DNA of 64,000 nucleotides from Umbelopsis isabellina (taxonomy: Eukaryota > Mucoromycota > Umbelopsidomycetes > Umbelopsidales > Umbelopsidaceae). The translations under genes were made by a program, and so were the position numbers. Within the stretch, counting starts at the first letter, position 1; every line of letters starts with the position of its first letter. Shown one piece after another: positions 47,112 to 57,463 of this stretch. The DNA lies in the NCBI GenBank assembly GCA_016758905.1, contig JAEPQZ010000007.1:929595-993594 (forward strand), written 5' to 3'. The notes under the pieces are model-generated. The model was given only the letters and a program-made list of their open reading frames with translations, searched no databases and had not been told where the DNA came from.

Positions 47112-49755
47112 CTTTCTCTAACTTTACCTTTTTATATATTGTCTGAACATTAATCCGAATAGTAACTCAGGTTGAAAGCACCCTTCCCCACTTCAAAATA
47201 CTAAGCATTCTTCCAGTTCGATTTTTATAATAGAAAAAATAATACTACTACATCCATGATCAACTTCCAGCCTCATATCAATCATAATTGAATTGGGTGA
47301 GATATAAGTGTTAAGCAACCACTTTTCAAGTATGCAACGTTCAACCCGAGAATATTGCCCCAACTAATGTGGTGGCTGATTGAAACTCCAATTTGAACTT
47401 TGACATTGATATGAACGACGCACATTAACCTTTTCCCCATTATTTTTTGCAACGCAAAGCGCATAGAATTCCCAAGGTTTTTTTTACCCCTTGTAAATAT
47501 TTTATTTGGTGACACTGCAGCTATATTTTGATGGCAAACGACGTCGTTTAGACTAATTTGGTTTTCATAACCGGGGGATCATCTCGCCACAGCATAAAGG
47601 TAAAATGGCGGTATTTGATGCAGTTGAGAGTAGGAGCATGCACTGTTTATGGAGGGTCACAGTGCAACGCGACAGCATTTTAAGCTAAAAGCAGCATGGC
47701 TCAGTGCCAATCTTAAACAACCCCGCTTACCTTCTGGATGATTCTCAGATACACATCGATGGTTGCCATATTTTTCTTGTTGCAAAACACATTAAGCTTA
47801 ATCCATCAACTGCGCTCAAGTTTGTTTGCTTTGCTGAATCAGTCTGGGACTCCATGTTCTAATTATGTATCTATAGACTAAGCGCATTTTTTGATTATAC
47901 CTTTTCAAATTAGTCTGCTAAACATTTGTGTCTTTACTAGAATTTTGATTTGATATACCAAGATGGGGGGGTCAATATGATAAGCGAATCTTTTGGCATG
48001 GTACTTGAGCAATCATTTTCGGTAGTAGTGAACCGAATTAGGACCTAGCCGTAATGTTCTTATTATTAGTTCGTTTTAATATTCCCCTTTAGCTTAAAAC
48101 GCATGGGCTAACTGTCTCAGCCTTAGATTCTTTTCTACCGAATTCAAGCCTGGTATCTAAAGGCACCAAAAGGACTTGTTGAAACTGTAGTACATCTCAT
48201 AAAAGAAAAAGAAGGGGGGGGTCCTACTTACAATTCCGGCCACTCGACCAAGCTAAATCATTTAATCATCAGCCTTTTTGCCCAAAATTAGTATTTGTGC
48301 GAATTGATCCCTCCGAGCAGATCCTATAGAGTATGAAAGACTCAATTTAATGTTGGTTTTTTGTGGTGTACAGTGTGCATTATTCAAAGTCTATTTTTCA
48401 TCACCGAAATGCGGATGTTAACGAAGCGAACTCAGGGTTATCAACTTTTCATATGTATATGGGCTGGAAAGTTGTGAGGCCACAATTGCTACCCATGACT
48501 TGATTCCGTGTACAAATTGAGGAGCGTGCACTGCCTGGGGCAGAGTTAGTTTAGCAATGAACCGGATAAGCGTACATCAATAAAGCTTTGTCAACTTTGT
48601 AAATCCCTCAAAATTGACGCCATCAGCTAAACAAGGCTTGGATGGTCGGTTATGGGTAAAAAATCTGGTGTCTCCATCCTAATTTATATCTAACATCACG
48701 CCGTTCTCTTTTTGGTACCAGCGAACAAGTGTAGAGTAGGTAACCTTCGCCGCTATCCCTCAATGAATCTAGAAAACACATCTGACTTGCATAAGCAGTG
48801 AAGCTATAATGTGAACAATTCCTTTAGAATTAGTCAAATTAATATGACTTAAATTACATTCGCCTTCCTCTTTTTTAAAAGACGTTTCTAGTTGGCATAT
48901 ATGCGTGTACCACTGAGTTGGATGCTGTTGTAGGTAAGACAGCCGAGCACTTCAATAAAAGTCAACCCGATCAAAACTATATCTCTTTTCTAGAACGGAA
49001 ACATATTGGCTTTTTTTTTGTTTTTTTTTTTTTTTTCTGTTGTTACAAGGGAAGGATCGTCATTATTGCTCCAGCTGTAGTGACGATAAGCATTTATATC
49101 ATAGATTGAATGCTTGCTAAATTTTGTTAACTTTCAAATTTGGATGAGCCATACTTGCAATGCTGTGGCACGGTCGGTGCAAACATGTATTCTCTTAAAT
49201 GCTCCATTGAGGCGTGCTTGTACCGTGAGTAACTGCTTATCTAACCCCCTCTCCCGAACAACCAAACATATATCGATATTTATGCGTACTATTATAGGTT
49301 CATTTGTTAACTAGTTATCCACAGCTCTACGTTGAAAAAGGCAGGATTTGGCTTTATGGTACCTGAGTTAGCTGCTCACACAATGTAGATTAAACTCGTG
49401 TTGGGGAGCGAATCGCTTTTTGAGGGGAGCCTTCTTACCTTACTGGGTGGGAATAAACATAAAAGACATGTAATATGACAAGCCAAGTTATCTGCGAATC
49501 TCCTCCTGAAACAAGCCTCATAAGTCTAGCATTTTCACGAACGTGATGTTAGCAGCTCACGATTCCACATTGCTTAATAGTGACATGTACACGTAAAACA
49601 GGTAAGGGTTGTCAGAGTCCCGCTACCATAACAAGCCATTAGCCCTGTTCAGACTATATTCCTATTTAAAAATTGACAATCTGTTTCGGGCTGGGAGCGT
49701 ATATAAAATGCTGATACGACTTTGCCTTTGTCACTTTCTCTTTGTGATTCCAATC
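47112..49755. other. Long gene-free region upstream of the zinc-finger gene
   Basis: These 2.6 kb hold no convincing ORF on either strand. Features seen are G-runs (AT-GGGGGGG-TC near 47964 and AA-GGGGGGGG-TCC near 48213), a long T-rich tract (49011-49036), and AAATGGCGGTATT at 47603-47615. It is more likely a large regulatory region and leader of the zinc-finger gene than a decayed element, since I found no terminal repeats or transposase frame. Confidence 0.45.
49011..49036. repeat. Poly-T tract
   Basis: A nearly pure run of T (broken once by G) about 720 bases upstream of the zinc-finger start codon. Poly(dA:dT) tracts exclude nucleosomes and may mark the distal promoter. Confidence 0.6.
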
Positions 49756-51404
49756 ATGCCCAAAACCAATTCACAATTAAAGTTAGAATATACATCAGTT
49801 TCCCCACGTTCACAAATTTTCCCTCAACCTCCTTATCGAATGGCAGATTCAGCATTACCACTGACGGAACCGGTAGCGTACAAAAACTTTATAGAGAACA
49901 AGAACAGCTATTCCAAACAGACCACTTTTATGACTTACTCCAACGATATCAAATTGGAACCATATTCCACCAATTTGTGCCAAACCGAACCAACAAACGA
50001 TCATTTGCAATACAGCAGCTATCACAATCAATTACCTTTATCGAATTCCAGTGTCGGGAGCGAAGAATACAAAAACTTTCAGGACTTGAATACGTTCATG
50101 GTAATTTTTTGTTGAAAAAAGCCAAGCCGGTAACATGAAAGTGAACATTGTATCTATTCTTTAGGTTAACGGCATATGGGGGCCAGAGCCATCCAATTCT
50201 CCATCGACGCTGACCACAACTGAAGAAGGCAAGGAGTTGTCACGTTGCAACATTCATTTCCACAATACTAGAATTCTAATTTATTTTTCAAAATTTTATA
50301 GAGAATATACCATCTCCAGAGAATGGCCATTACTTTAGCACACTTGACCAATACTCCTGGCGATTGAAATCCATGTCACGTAATGACCTTATCAATCTAC
50401 TGATACAATTAGAGAGGGAAAAGTCCCAGCAAAAGGGCGTATATCGTAACTCAGAAAGCTATGACAACAGCATGTCGTTCCAAACTTGTCGGCAACCCGT
50501 CAAGACTATTTCTAGTCATGGGGCGCAAGATTGCAAAGATGTCCCACGGGGATCGCTTGATCGTCAGAATAGCCCCACAGGTATTGACCAAAATGTAAAA
50601 GCGTGCCTCTGGCAAGACTGCTATCAGAACTTCGGCAGTCTGGAATCTCTTATTACACATGTGCGTAATGTGCATGTAGGAAGAGGAAAGGTATGGTTTC
50701 ATGATGTATCGCGCGTCCCAATGTAGTGCTACCATACTTATCAGTCTGAAACCAATCCATTCAATAACTAGCCATGCTATCCGTGTCGCTGGGAAGGCTG
50801 CCGCATGCAAATTAATCATCCATTTGCTAAACGGCACAAACTCCTTTCTCACATGAGGACACACACCGGTGAAAAACCATACAAATGTATCTCCAAAGGT
50901 AAAACAAATTAAAAAAAAGAACTTTAATTCACATATTGTGTATTTTGCTATCGATAACGAATGTTTATTCCTATCACAATAGGTTGTGACAAGAGCTTTT
51001 CTAGGCCCGATTCTCTGGATATACATATCAAGACCCATTCTAACGTTCGCCCGTTCAAGTGTACGTACGAATGCTGTACCAAAGCTTACTACCATGCACG
51101 ATCGCTTAAGAAGCATGAGAAAATCCATCAAAAGCTAACAGACACACCACCTCCAAGCATCATTACAGCCGATGTCGCTGAGCCACGCCTTCCTCATGCT
51201 GTTGCACAGACTGAAACACAACCATATCAAGACCATGACACAAATCGAATTCAGAAGCGCGACACCACATCCATGCTTGAATCGCAAAATTACATGAATT
51301 ATGGTGGTCTCTGGCAACCCATGTTCTCGTATCTCTGTTTTAACGATTCTCGATCGCAATCAAATGCTTCCTATTTTGCACAGGATGTATGTGGACGAAT
51401 GTAG
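49756..51404 (+). CDS. C2H2 zinc-finger transcription factor, GLI/ZIC-like
   Basis: Five exons: 49756-50100, 50165-50228, 50302-50690, 50772-50898, 50983-51404, 448 residues. The N-terminal half is Ser/Asn/Gln/Tyr-rich and disordered. Fingers cover about residues 237-370. Finger 1 is CLWQDCYQNFGSLESLITHV. Finger 2 is CRWEGC with HKLLSHMRTH. A TGEKPYKC linker leads to finger 3, KGCDKSFSRPDSLDIHIKTH. Finger 4 is CTYECC with ARSLKKHEKIH. The four-residue spacing between the Cys pairs and the order of finger types are those of GLI/ZIC/GLIS and fungal Rsv1/ACE1-like factors. A nuclear DNA-binding regulator is secure; targets are unknown. Intron 2 has a GC donor (GAAG|GCAAGG), required by phase. 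The start at MPKTNSQL was preferred to upstream ATGs. Confidence 0.88.
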
Positions 51405-51549
51405 TTCGCTGTCCTTATTATCAAAATTTTTTGTTTCGCAGTAACCACTCATGCAACATTCTGTATTCTGTATCTTTCAACTCCTTATTTTTTCTTTCAA
51501 ATATTTTTGCAGTTTTTTGGATACCAGCACCATCAACTTCACTTTTGTA

Positions 51550-52507
51550 ATGGCCATGTCTTTGAATGTTCCACACCTACAAAGTTTAAAAACAAAAAAT
51601 GTAATCCTCGCGTCTGCTTCTCCTAGACGACGCGAGATTATTAAAAACTTAGTGCGTATATTTGTACATTGCAGAAACTTTTAGGATCATTGGTTTATAA
51701 CTGACTTTGAAAGATTATAGGGATTGCATTTTCGTGTCGTGCCCAGTCAGTTCCCTGAAAATTTGGATAAGAAAGCGTTCAGTAAGCCCTCGGAATATGT
51801 TTCAGAAACATCTAAGGGTAAAGCTCTCGAAGTGTACCAGCGACTCAAGGTAATTAATGTTGATTCAGCTGGAAATATTAGCATTCATGACATCTTATTA
51901 TACTACTTGACATTGATAAATAGCATGAAAATGAATCCGCTGACCTTGTCATAGGCGTGGATACCATTGTTGTTATTGATAACATGATACTCGAGAAACC
52001 AGCTACTCAAGAGCGTGCCCTAGTAATGTTACGTGAACTACGTGGCCGTGGTCATTCCGTATTTACAGCTGTGACATTCATATATCCACGCAAGAACGAC
52101 CCTGAACATCATGTTGTAAAAAGTTTTGTTGAAGAAACTTTGGTGGAATTCTCGAACATAAGTGACGAGGGATTACAAGCATGTAAATAGCTTCTCTGTT
52201 CAAATCATGTAGACTCTGTTAGGGAAGTAGCTCAAATTCCTCCCGCACAGACGTTGAAACGAATGAGCCACTTGATAAGGCAGGGGGATATGGTTACCAA
52301 GGCCTTGCCGCCTTCTTCATAAAAAAAATTGATGGTGATTACTGGAACGTGGTAAGCTATTCATCTCCTTTGTCTTTGTCTTCGTTTTTGTCTTGCAATT
52401 GCACATATGACTAATCGGCACGCCTTCTGCCAATGGATTAGGTCGGCTTACCTAGCTGCCGCCTCTATCAGGAACTGGAAGCCCTATGCACTGCTGATGA
52501 GATCTGA
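51550..52507 (+). CDS. Maf-family nucleoside triphosphate pyrophosphatase
   Basis: Maf proteins hydrolyse non-canonical or methylated dNTPs to monophosphates, a house-cleaning function. Five exons: 51550-51651, 51721-51849, 51924-52182, 52251-52351, 52442-52507, 218 residues. Signatures are [17 protein letters not shown] at the N-terminus, [38 protein letters not shown], the loop [18 protein letters not shown], and [16 protein letters not shown] near the end. Each is a Maf hallmark and all required residues are present. All phases close. The eukaryotic form resembles the Maf half of ASMTL; there is no methyltransferase domain here. Confidence 0.95.
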
Positions 52508-53187
52508 TTAGAATCAAAATTAGAAATCTATACATTAAAATAAACCAGCTCTAAGCGAGCTCACAGTCAATGCACCGGAGCCATGGGAAAAATAACCTGA
52601 GTCGTTCTAAATTCAAACAAATATGGGCTTAGCAACAGGTATGCAACTGATGGAACAAAACTTCGGCGCAGGTGTATGTCGGTTTCCTATCACAGCGAAA
52701 CCCAAAACAATCTTCTGGTATACTTTCAGACATGTGGCGCTTTAAGCGAATCGCCGTATTGTAACGAAAGTAATATTGGGGGGGAGCGAATTAGGTCAAC
52801 AACCGTGCCAAATTTTACAAGGACGGATTAGCACTAAAGTATCTGAAGTGGCGTTGTAACGACCTTATGCATGCGCATATTGATCGGCATAAGCTATAAG
52901 TTAGAGCCGGCAGATCGCGAAGCATGCGCGGTAACGATAAATGGTGCCTGCGCCAATCGTGGTGTGGTGTTTACAGTCTCAGGCTACACGCGTGTGCAGT
53001 ACCTTCGAGTCGTTTTTCCACAAATGAGAATTGTATCGGTTTAATACATGCTAAGCTACCGTCATGGGACAGTGTTGCTGATTAAGCCCCAACCCCTCCG
53101 AGACATGCTGCTGCGCTTTTGCCCCTCGTTTGAGCACATTATTATCATCGGGTCAATATTGATCTTTCATAACTCAATTCTATTTAT
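52508..53187. other. Intergenic between Maf and UreD genes (convergent)
   Basis: There are 680 bases with no gene. A G7 run (about 52783) and two copies of GCATGCGC (52868 and 52923 areas) are visible; these palindromic 8-mers are CpG-containing and stand out in an AT-rich background. Confidence 0.4.
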
Positions 53188-54141
53188 CTATGAAAACAGT
53201 TTTTCGTACATGCCATGTCCAATTACGTTATCTAATTTATCAAATGCTCGCTTTTTCAGGAAGTCTTTCACAATTTCTGTGGTTTGTCCAGCTACGCGAA
53301 GCATCACGCTGTTCTCTATGTGTCTCAGCCTGCTGAGACTCCACGTCAGTTCTTTTGGCTTTTTCACTTGACCGATTGACAATTCATCAAATGCTGAAAT
53401 GCACGACTTGGCTACGTCAGAAAGCTCTCCATCTCCTGGCGCTACGATGATCAAGGTAGCAAAACAAGTATAAGGGTGTAGCCGTGCTGCATAAGATGAC
53501 AAAGGATTCCATTCTTGGTTTTCATCCTCTAAGCAAAGGAAATCGCGAACTAACAGCCGGTCATTAATCCTCACATCAATTTTGCTTGCATATTTTTTAA
53601 AATGCCATTTCTCGCCTCGCGCTAATCGTCCACTTGTGAACCAATCTAAAAGCACAAGTTGAGCAGTTCCAGAATCATCTGAGTGCAGACGAATGTTCTG
53701 ATATGAGTTATATATTGAGTCCTTGAATGATGTGACGGGATCAGGAAGCATTAACAATGTGCTAGTGGAAGAAACATCGGCATCGATAGTCTGGGATGCA
53801 CCCTCAATAGGTGGCCCTGGCCGTCCAGGTATCCGAGAGATTGGATTGCCTGCCGTGGCACTTTGCTCACGATCTTTAAAGATTTTGGTACTTCCTTGCG
53901 TCAGTAGTAGTAAGCTAGAATCTTTCTGCATTTTCAGAGAGATTTCTACTTCATCACCCGAAAGCATTCCACCACCATAACTTAAAATGTAGGCAGCTGC
54001 CATCTTCGGTTGGTGCGTGCTGGTAGGAACGAACTTGAGAGGATATTGAGCATGACACCGAGAAAACTTTGTTTTATGGCCAAAGGAAGTGCAAATAATG
54101 GCACCTGATCCAGGTTGGCTGTCTGATGTCACTAGGGGCAT
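53188..54141 (-). CDS. Urease accessory protein UreD
   Basis: UreD (UreH) docks on apo-urease with UreF and UreG to deliver nickel. Single exon, 317 residues from the ATG at 54141 (MPLVTSDSQPGSGAIICTSF); a GTG further upstream was ignored. Landmarks are QYPLKFVPT, YILSYGGGMLSGDEVEISLK, LLLTQGSTKIFKD, LLMLPDPVTSFKDSIYNSYQ, LVLLDWFTSGRLARGE, RDFLCLEDE and LRVAGQTTEIVKDFLKK, all typical of the family. There is an insertion of about 30 residues after FKDREQ (polar, Pro-rich). Urease and the other accessory genes are not in this window. Head-to-head with the Utp16-like gene (203 bases). Confidence 0.95.
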   Translation of the reverse strand: MPLVTSDSQPGSGAIICTSFGHKTKFSRCHAQYPLKFVPTSTHQPKMAAAYILSYGGGMLSGDEVEISLKMQKDSSLLLLTQGSTKIFKDREQSATAGNPISRIPGRPGPPIEGASQTIDADVSSTSTLLMLPDPVTSFKDSIYNSYQNIRLHSDDSGTAQLVLLDWFTSGRLARGEKWHFKKYASKIDVRINDRLLVRDFLCLEDENQEWNPLSSYAARLHPYTCFATLIIVAPGDGELSDVAKSCISAFDELSIGQVKKPKELTWSLSRLRHIENSVMLRVAGQTTEIVKDFLKKRAFDKLDNVIGHGMYEKLFS

Positions 54142-54344
54142 CGAGAATGCAGTGAGTGATGTTATCGTATTTGGGTCCACACTTCCCTGCGAAAGAGGGA
54201 CAAATCAGCCAGAGTTTAATGATTACTCCGACGCGAGTGTCCCAAAGGCAGTCCCGTTGTGGCTTATTTCAGCCATTGAAATTGCCATTTTTTTCTTACC
54301 ACATTCCAGCCAAAAGATCTTTTGCCACCCTAAATCTTAACGCA

Positions 54345-55239
54345 ATGGTCTCTACACGTTCAAGTAGCAGACCCACAGACACCACACGAGATAACAGCCA
54401 TAAAGTTTCGCAAGAAAAGGTACCTTCACCAGAACTACACTCTGATTCAGAAGAGGATTCCGATGACGAGGCTCCAGAAGCCGTTTCGACTTCCACTTCG
54501 AAATCTGCTGCACTTCAAAGCGAACAAGCCGAACGACAAGCAAAACTGAAGTAAGTATATCGTTTTTCAAAATTTAGGAGCGTTAGTACCTGTAGCTGAT
54601 GAAAATATAGACTTGCAGCTGAGGAAAAGGAAAAGAGGCGGTTAAAGGATCAGCGACTGAAAGAACAAAGAGAGAGCAGTAAGAAAGTAACAAAAAAAGA
54701 AAAGAAACAAAAAATTACGATCGAGGATAATGATGAGGAGGAAGCAAGGAATGAGATCGAAGCAGACGAAGTAACTACAGTGGAGTCGCACGAATCGAAG
54801 CAAGTGCCAAAGTTGCTTCCACAAGAACTTTTAGAACAGTTTTCGAAGGAGGAGAAGGCCGAAAAGAAGCGGATACATCTTTCAGCCAAAGATTTTGAAC
54901 GAATGGCAGAAGAAGAAGAGCAAAAGCAAAAGAAACAAAAGAGCAAAAAGCGTAATTTGACAGAAGGCAAACAAATCGGGTGAGTGATGTTTTATTTTTC
55001 ATTGTTACAACGTGATCAACTCATAAAACTAATGCATTTGATACCACAGAGAGTATACTGTAAAGGTGCTGTCGAAGCGTCCAAAGCCTCAACCTATTGA
55101 TCAAGGATTAATTGACTTTAGAAATCAGCACTTTGCTCGAGCCCAGATTCCAAGACGCGATGCCGTTCTAAATGCTAGCCAAGGTCGAAAAGGCGGTGCC
55201 ACTACCTTTGCGAGAAGTGGCAATGTCAGCAAAAAATAG
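54345..55239 (+). CDS. Utp16/Bud21-like nucleolar protein
   Basis: Three exons: 54345-54550, 54611-54979, 55050-55239, 254 residues. It is rich in acidic and basic residues: an acidic Ser/Glu/Asp N-terminus (LHSDSEEDSDDEAPEA), a long charged coiled-coil region (EKEKRRLKDQRLKEQRE), then KLLPQELLEQFSKEEK, AKDFERMAEEEEQKQKK and a basic end IDFRNQHFARAQIPRRD with KGGATTFARSG. The layout resembles Utp16/Bud21 and NOL7, components of the U3 small-subunit processome, chiefly by the LPxxLLE helix and the R-rich tail; this is a family-level inference. A charged-protein match by composition alone is possible. Phases close. Confidence 0.6.
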
Positions 55240-55467
55240 ACATTGAAACAGCATTCAATTCAATTGTGAACAGGTTTCCACACCATTATTCCCTGCAAAC
55301 ACACAGCATACTACACTTCCATTACTCGCAATATAATTAGCATAAAAGCTCATAGAATGCATTGATACGATGAAATGCTGAAGAGATCAGTTTTATAAAT
55401 TTTGTAAATGTACAATTTATGATGAAATAAGTGACAATGATGGTTCTAGGTTTAACGGCGAATGGAA

Positions 55468-56503
55468 TTATGACTTTTCTTTCTTGCTCTTCTTCTTTTC
55501 CTTTTTATCTTTTTTTGACTTTTCCTGTAATTTTGGTGCCGAAGTGTCGTCCAAAGCTAGTGATGTGGTATTGTCCTTTGCTGATGGAGCTAATAGCGCT
55601 CCGGTAACAGTGAGGATATCATTTGCACTGACAAGGCTTTTCAAAACAATTGAGGGTTAGAACTAAGAAGATTACGAAATCGCGAATGTTAGCCTTATAA
55701 TACATACTTTACGACATTGAATTCAATGACTCCATTATTATCTGCAACGCCTTGGCCGCTTTCCTTGTCAATCCATTCACCAAACTCATTTTTCTTGTAT
55801 TCATAAGGTTGTTCTTGATCCGCCTCGTCTGCTTCGTCACTCTCTTCCTCGGCTTGATCCTCTTGGGTCGATGCCCGCCATTCGTAATGGGCTTGTGATA
55901 TATGTTCTCGAGGAATTGAAGCATTGAAAGTTCCGTAAATGAGGAGACCAATATGATCTGGTGATTGTAAGTTGATTTTGCCAACTGTCAAATAAACAAA
56001 AACTTGTCAGTCTTAAATCTCTTTGCTTTCATCTTGTGTAAACATGTTATTATACCAAGTTTTTCTCCTTTGTTGGGTTTCCAAACTAATAATTTCACTC
56101 GAATGAAAAAGTGCGAAAATGGTGAATCGTACATAATACGACCGTTAGCTGTTTCGAAACGAAGTCCTGAATGTGCCACGACAATGCCATCAACTTCAGG
56201 AATGTACCTGCACAATTAGATGTTTGTAAGTACTTTGAGAGCTCTTCCATAAACCAAGCAATTCACAACATACTTCATTAAGAATGCGTTCAACTGTTCG
56301 TTGATACCCTCGGTGGTTTTGCCAGCCCAGGTTGGGGCTAAATGCAAATACAATCTGACGGAAACTTCGGAGAAGGCTGTCATGTCCGGGACAGCTATCG
56401 ACTTCTCAACGGTTAACCGTGATTTCTTGGAAGCTGAATGATCCTCATGGTCAGCGTGTTTACGCTTCTTAGCTTCTTTGTGAGTGTGAGTATGCGGTGC
56501 CAT
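55468..56503 (-). CDS. RNA polymerase I subunit RPA43
   Basis: RPA43 forms the Pol I stalk with RPA14 and contacts Rrn3 for initiation of rRNA synthesis. Four exons: 56503-56274, 56207-56056, 55984-55708, 55636-55468, 275 residues. A His/Lys-rich N-terminus (THTHKEAKKRKHADHED) precedes the tip domain: VSVRLYLHLAPTWAGKTTEG, FLMKYIPEVDGIVVAHSGLR. The OB fold follows, with FFIRVKLLVWKPNKGEKLVGK, INLQSPDHIGLLIYGTFNAS and IPREHI. An acidic insert and a lysine-rich tail (KKDKEKKKSKKEKS) close the protein. All phases close. The upstream region holds a T-run on the plus strand and TGACTGCCATTTTC, an element also found before DGAT2. Confidence 0.95.
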
Positions 56504-57463
56504 CAAAGGGTTTTCTTTATTTGCCTGTCTGGTATTTGACTACAATTTTTTTTTTTTTGGAGGTGGAGGTGACTGCCATTTTCGTGCGTCACATCAAGGC
56601 ACCAGCGACAACCACATAGCGATAAGCCTTTGTTAAATAAGCCTTAAATCAATGTCGTAGGCTACTCTGTTCCGAAATCAACTTTTGATTCAGTACTTGA
56701 TTTGCTTGTGAAAATACGTGTAAAGCTAGCTTAAAGCATATTCTTTAGAGCAAGGAGCGTCATCGGTCCTTCGACTATCGCTCCTTGGACATATTAATAT
56801 TGTGACCTCTATAATTCAACTTTCCCTTGACATAGGCTCAAATATTCACTAAAAATGAGGCTTCTGACTGAAGTGCTTCAAGCTAACATATAGAAAAAAA
56901 AAAGTAGTTATCATGGCCTCTTTGCTACGAGTATGGAGAGGGCTTAACTCATTCACTCTATCCGAGTACCGGCTAGATGGAAATATAGTGATAACGGGCA
57001 GAAAGAAACAATTTCATTTATTATAATCAAGTATTCTCTGGGAGCATTATTTCAATGACTAATGTACTGAACCTGACAAAGGCTTTTCATGTCTGCTTGG
57101 CCCTAAAAAAATGAATCTATTTCTGACACGTGCAGTAACGGTAGATTTGACATTGAAAGATAGTTGGCCGAGCATTGGAAACACACCTCATAATATAATT
57201 TGCTTTAGTTGCATATCAATATAGAACTATCAACTGTATTTCCATCGAGGACTATCAATAATGTCTTAAGAATACCTGATCAGTCGTAGAGCGCGTTCTG
57301 CTCATCAAAGGTACCAAAATTCTTCATTCTGCAAATTAGGTAAATTTGTAGAAAATGGCAGGGCAACTGACAGTCAGTGCCAAATTTTTTGACTGCTATT
57401 GGATATTACCTAGGCATCCACAAGCTCGACGTTCAATCTGCCACTGCATTAGAAAAAGCACTC
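56504..57463. promoter_or_regulatory. Divergent promoter between RPA43 and the 5-phosphatase gene
   Basis: The 960 bases hold a 14-T run (about 56546-56558), TGACTGCCATTTTC (56570-56583), and a 9-base inverted repeat at 56751-56787. Near 57290-57450 there may be an untranslated exon and intron of the 5-phosphatase (CAAAG|GTACC ... TAG). No independent gene is seen. Confidence 0.45.
56751..56787. repeat. Perfect 9-base inverted repeat, possible hairpin
   Basis: CAAGGAGCG at 56751-56759 and CGCTCCTTG at 56779-56787 are exact complements around a 19-base loop. It is GC-rich inside an AT-rich spacer. It could be a dimer-binding site or a structured RNA; no tRNA-like or terminator features accompany it. 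Confidence 0.55.

Noticed and set aside
47112-49755. Possible transposon in the long spacer
   Set aside because: I found no terminal repeats, target-site duplication or transposase/reverse-transcriptase frame on either strand.
50451-51131. 226-codon minus-strand ORF
   Set aside because: Overlaps the zinc-finger exons in antisense and spans two of its introns; no domain.
54142-54290. Upstream exon for UreD
   Set aside because: A minus-strand ATG and GT-AG pair exist (TCG-GA|GTAATC ... CGCAG), but the phase leads to an early stop; the ATG at 54141 already gives the conserved N-terminus.
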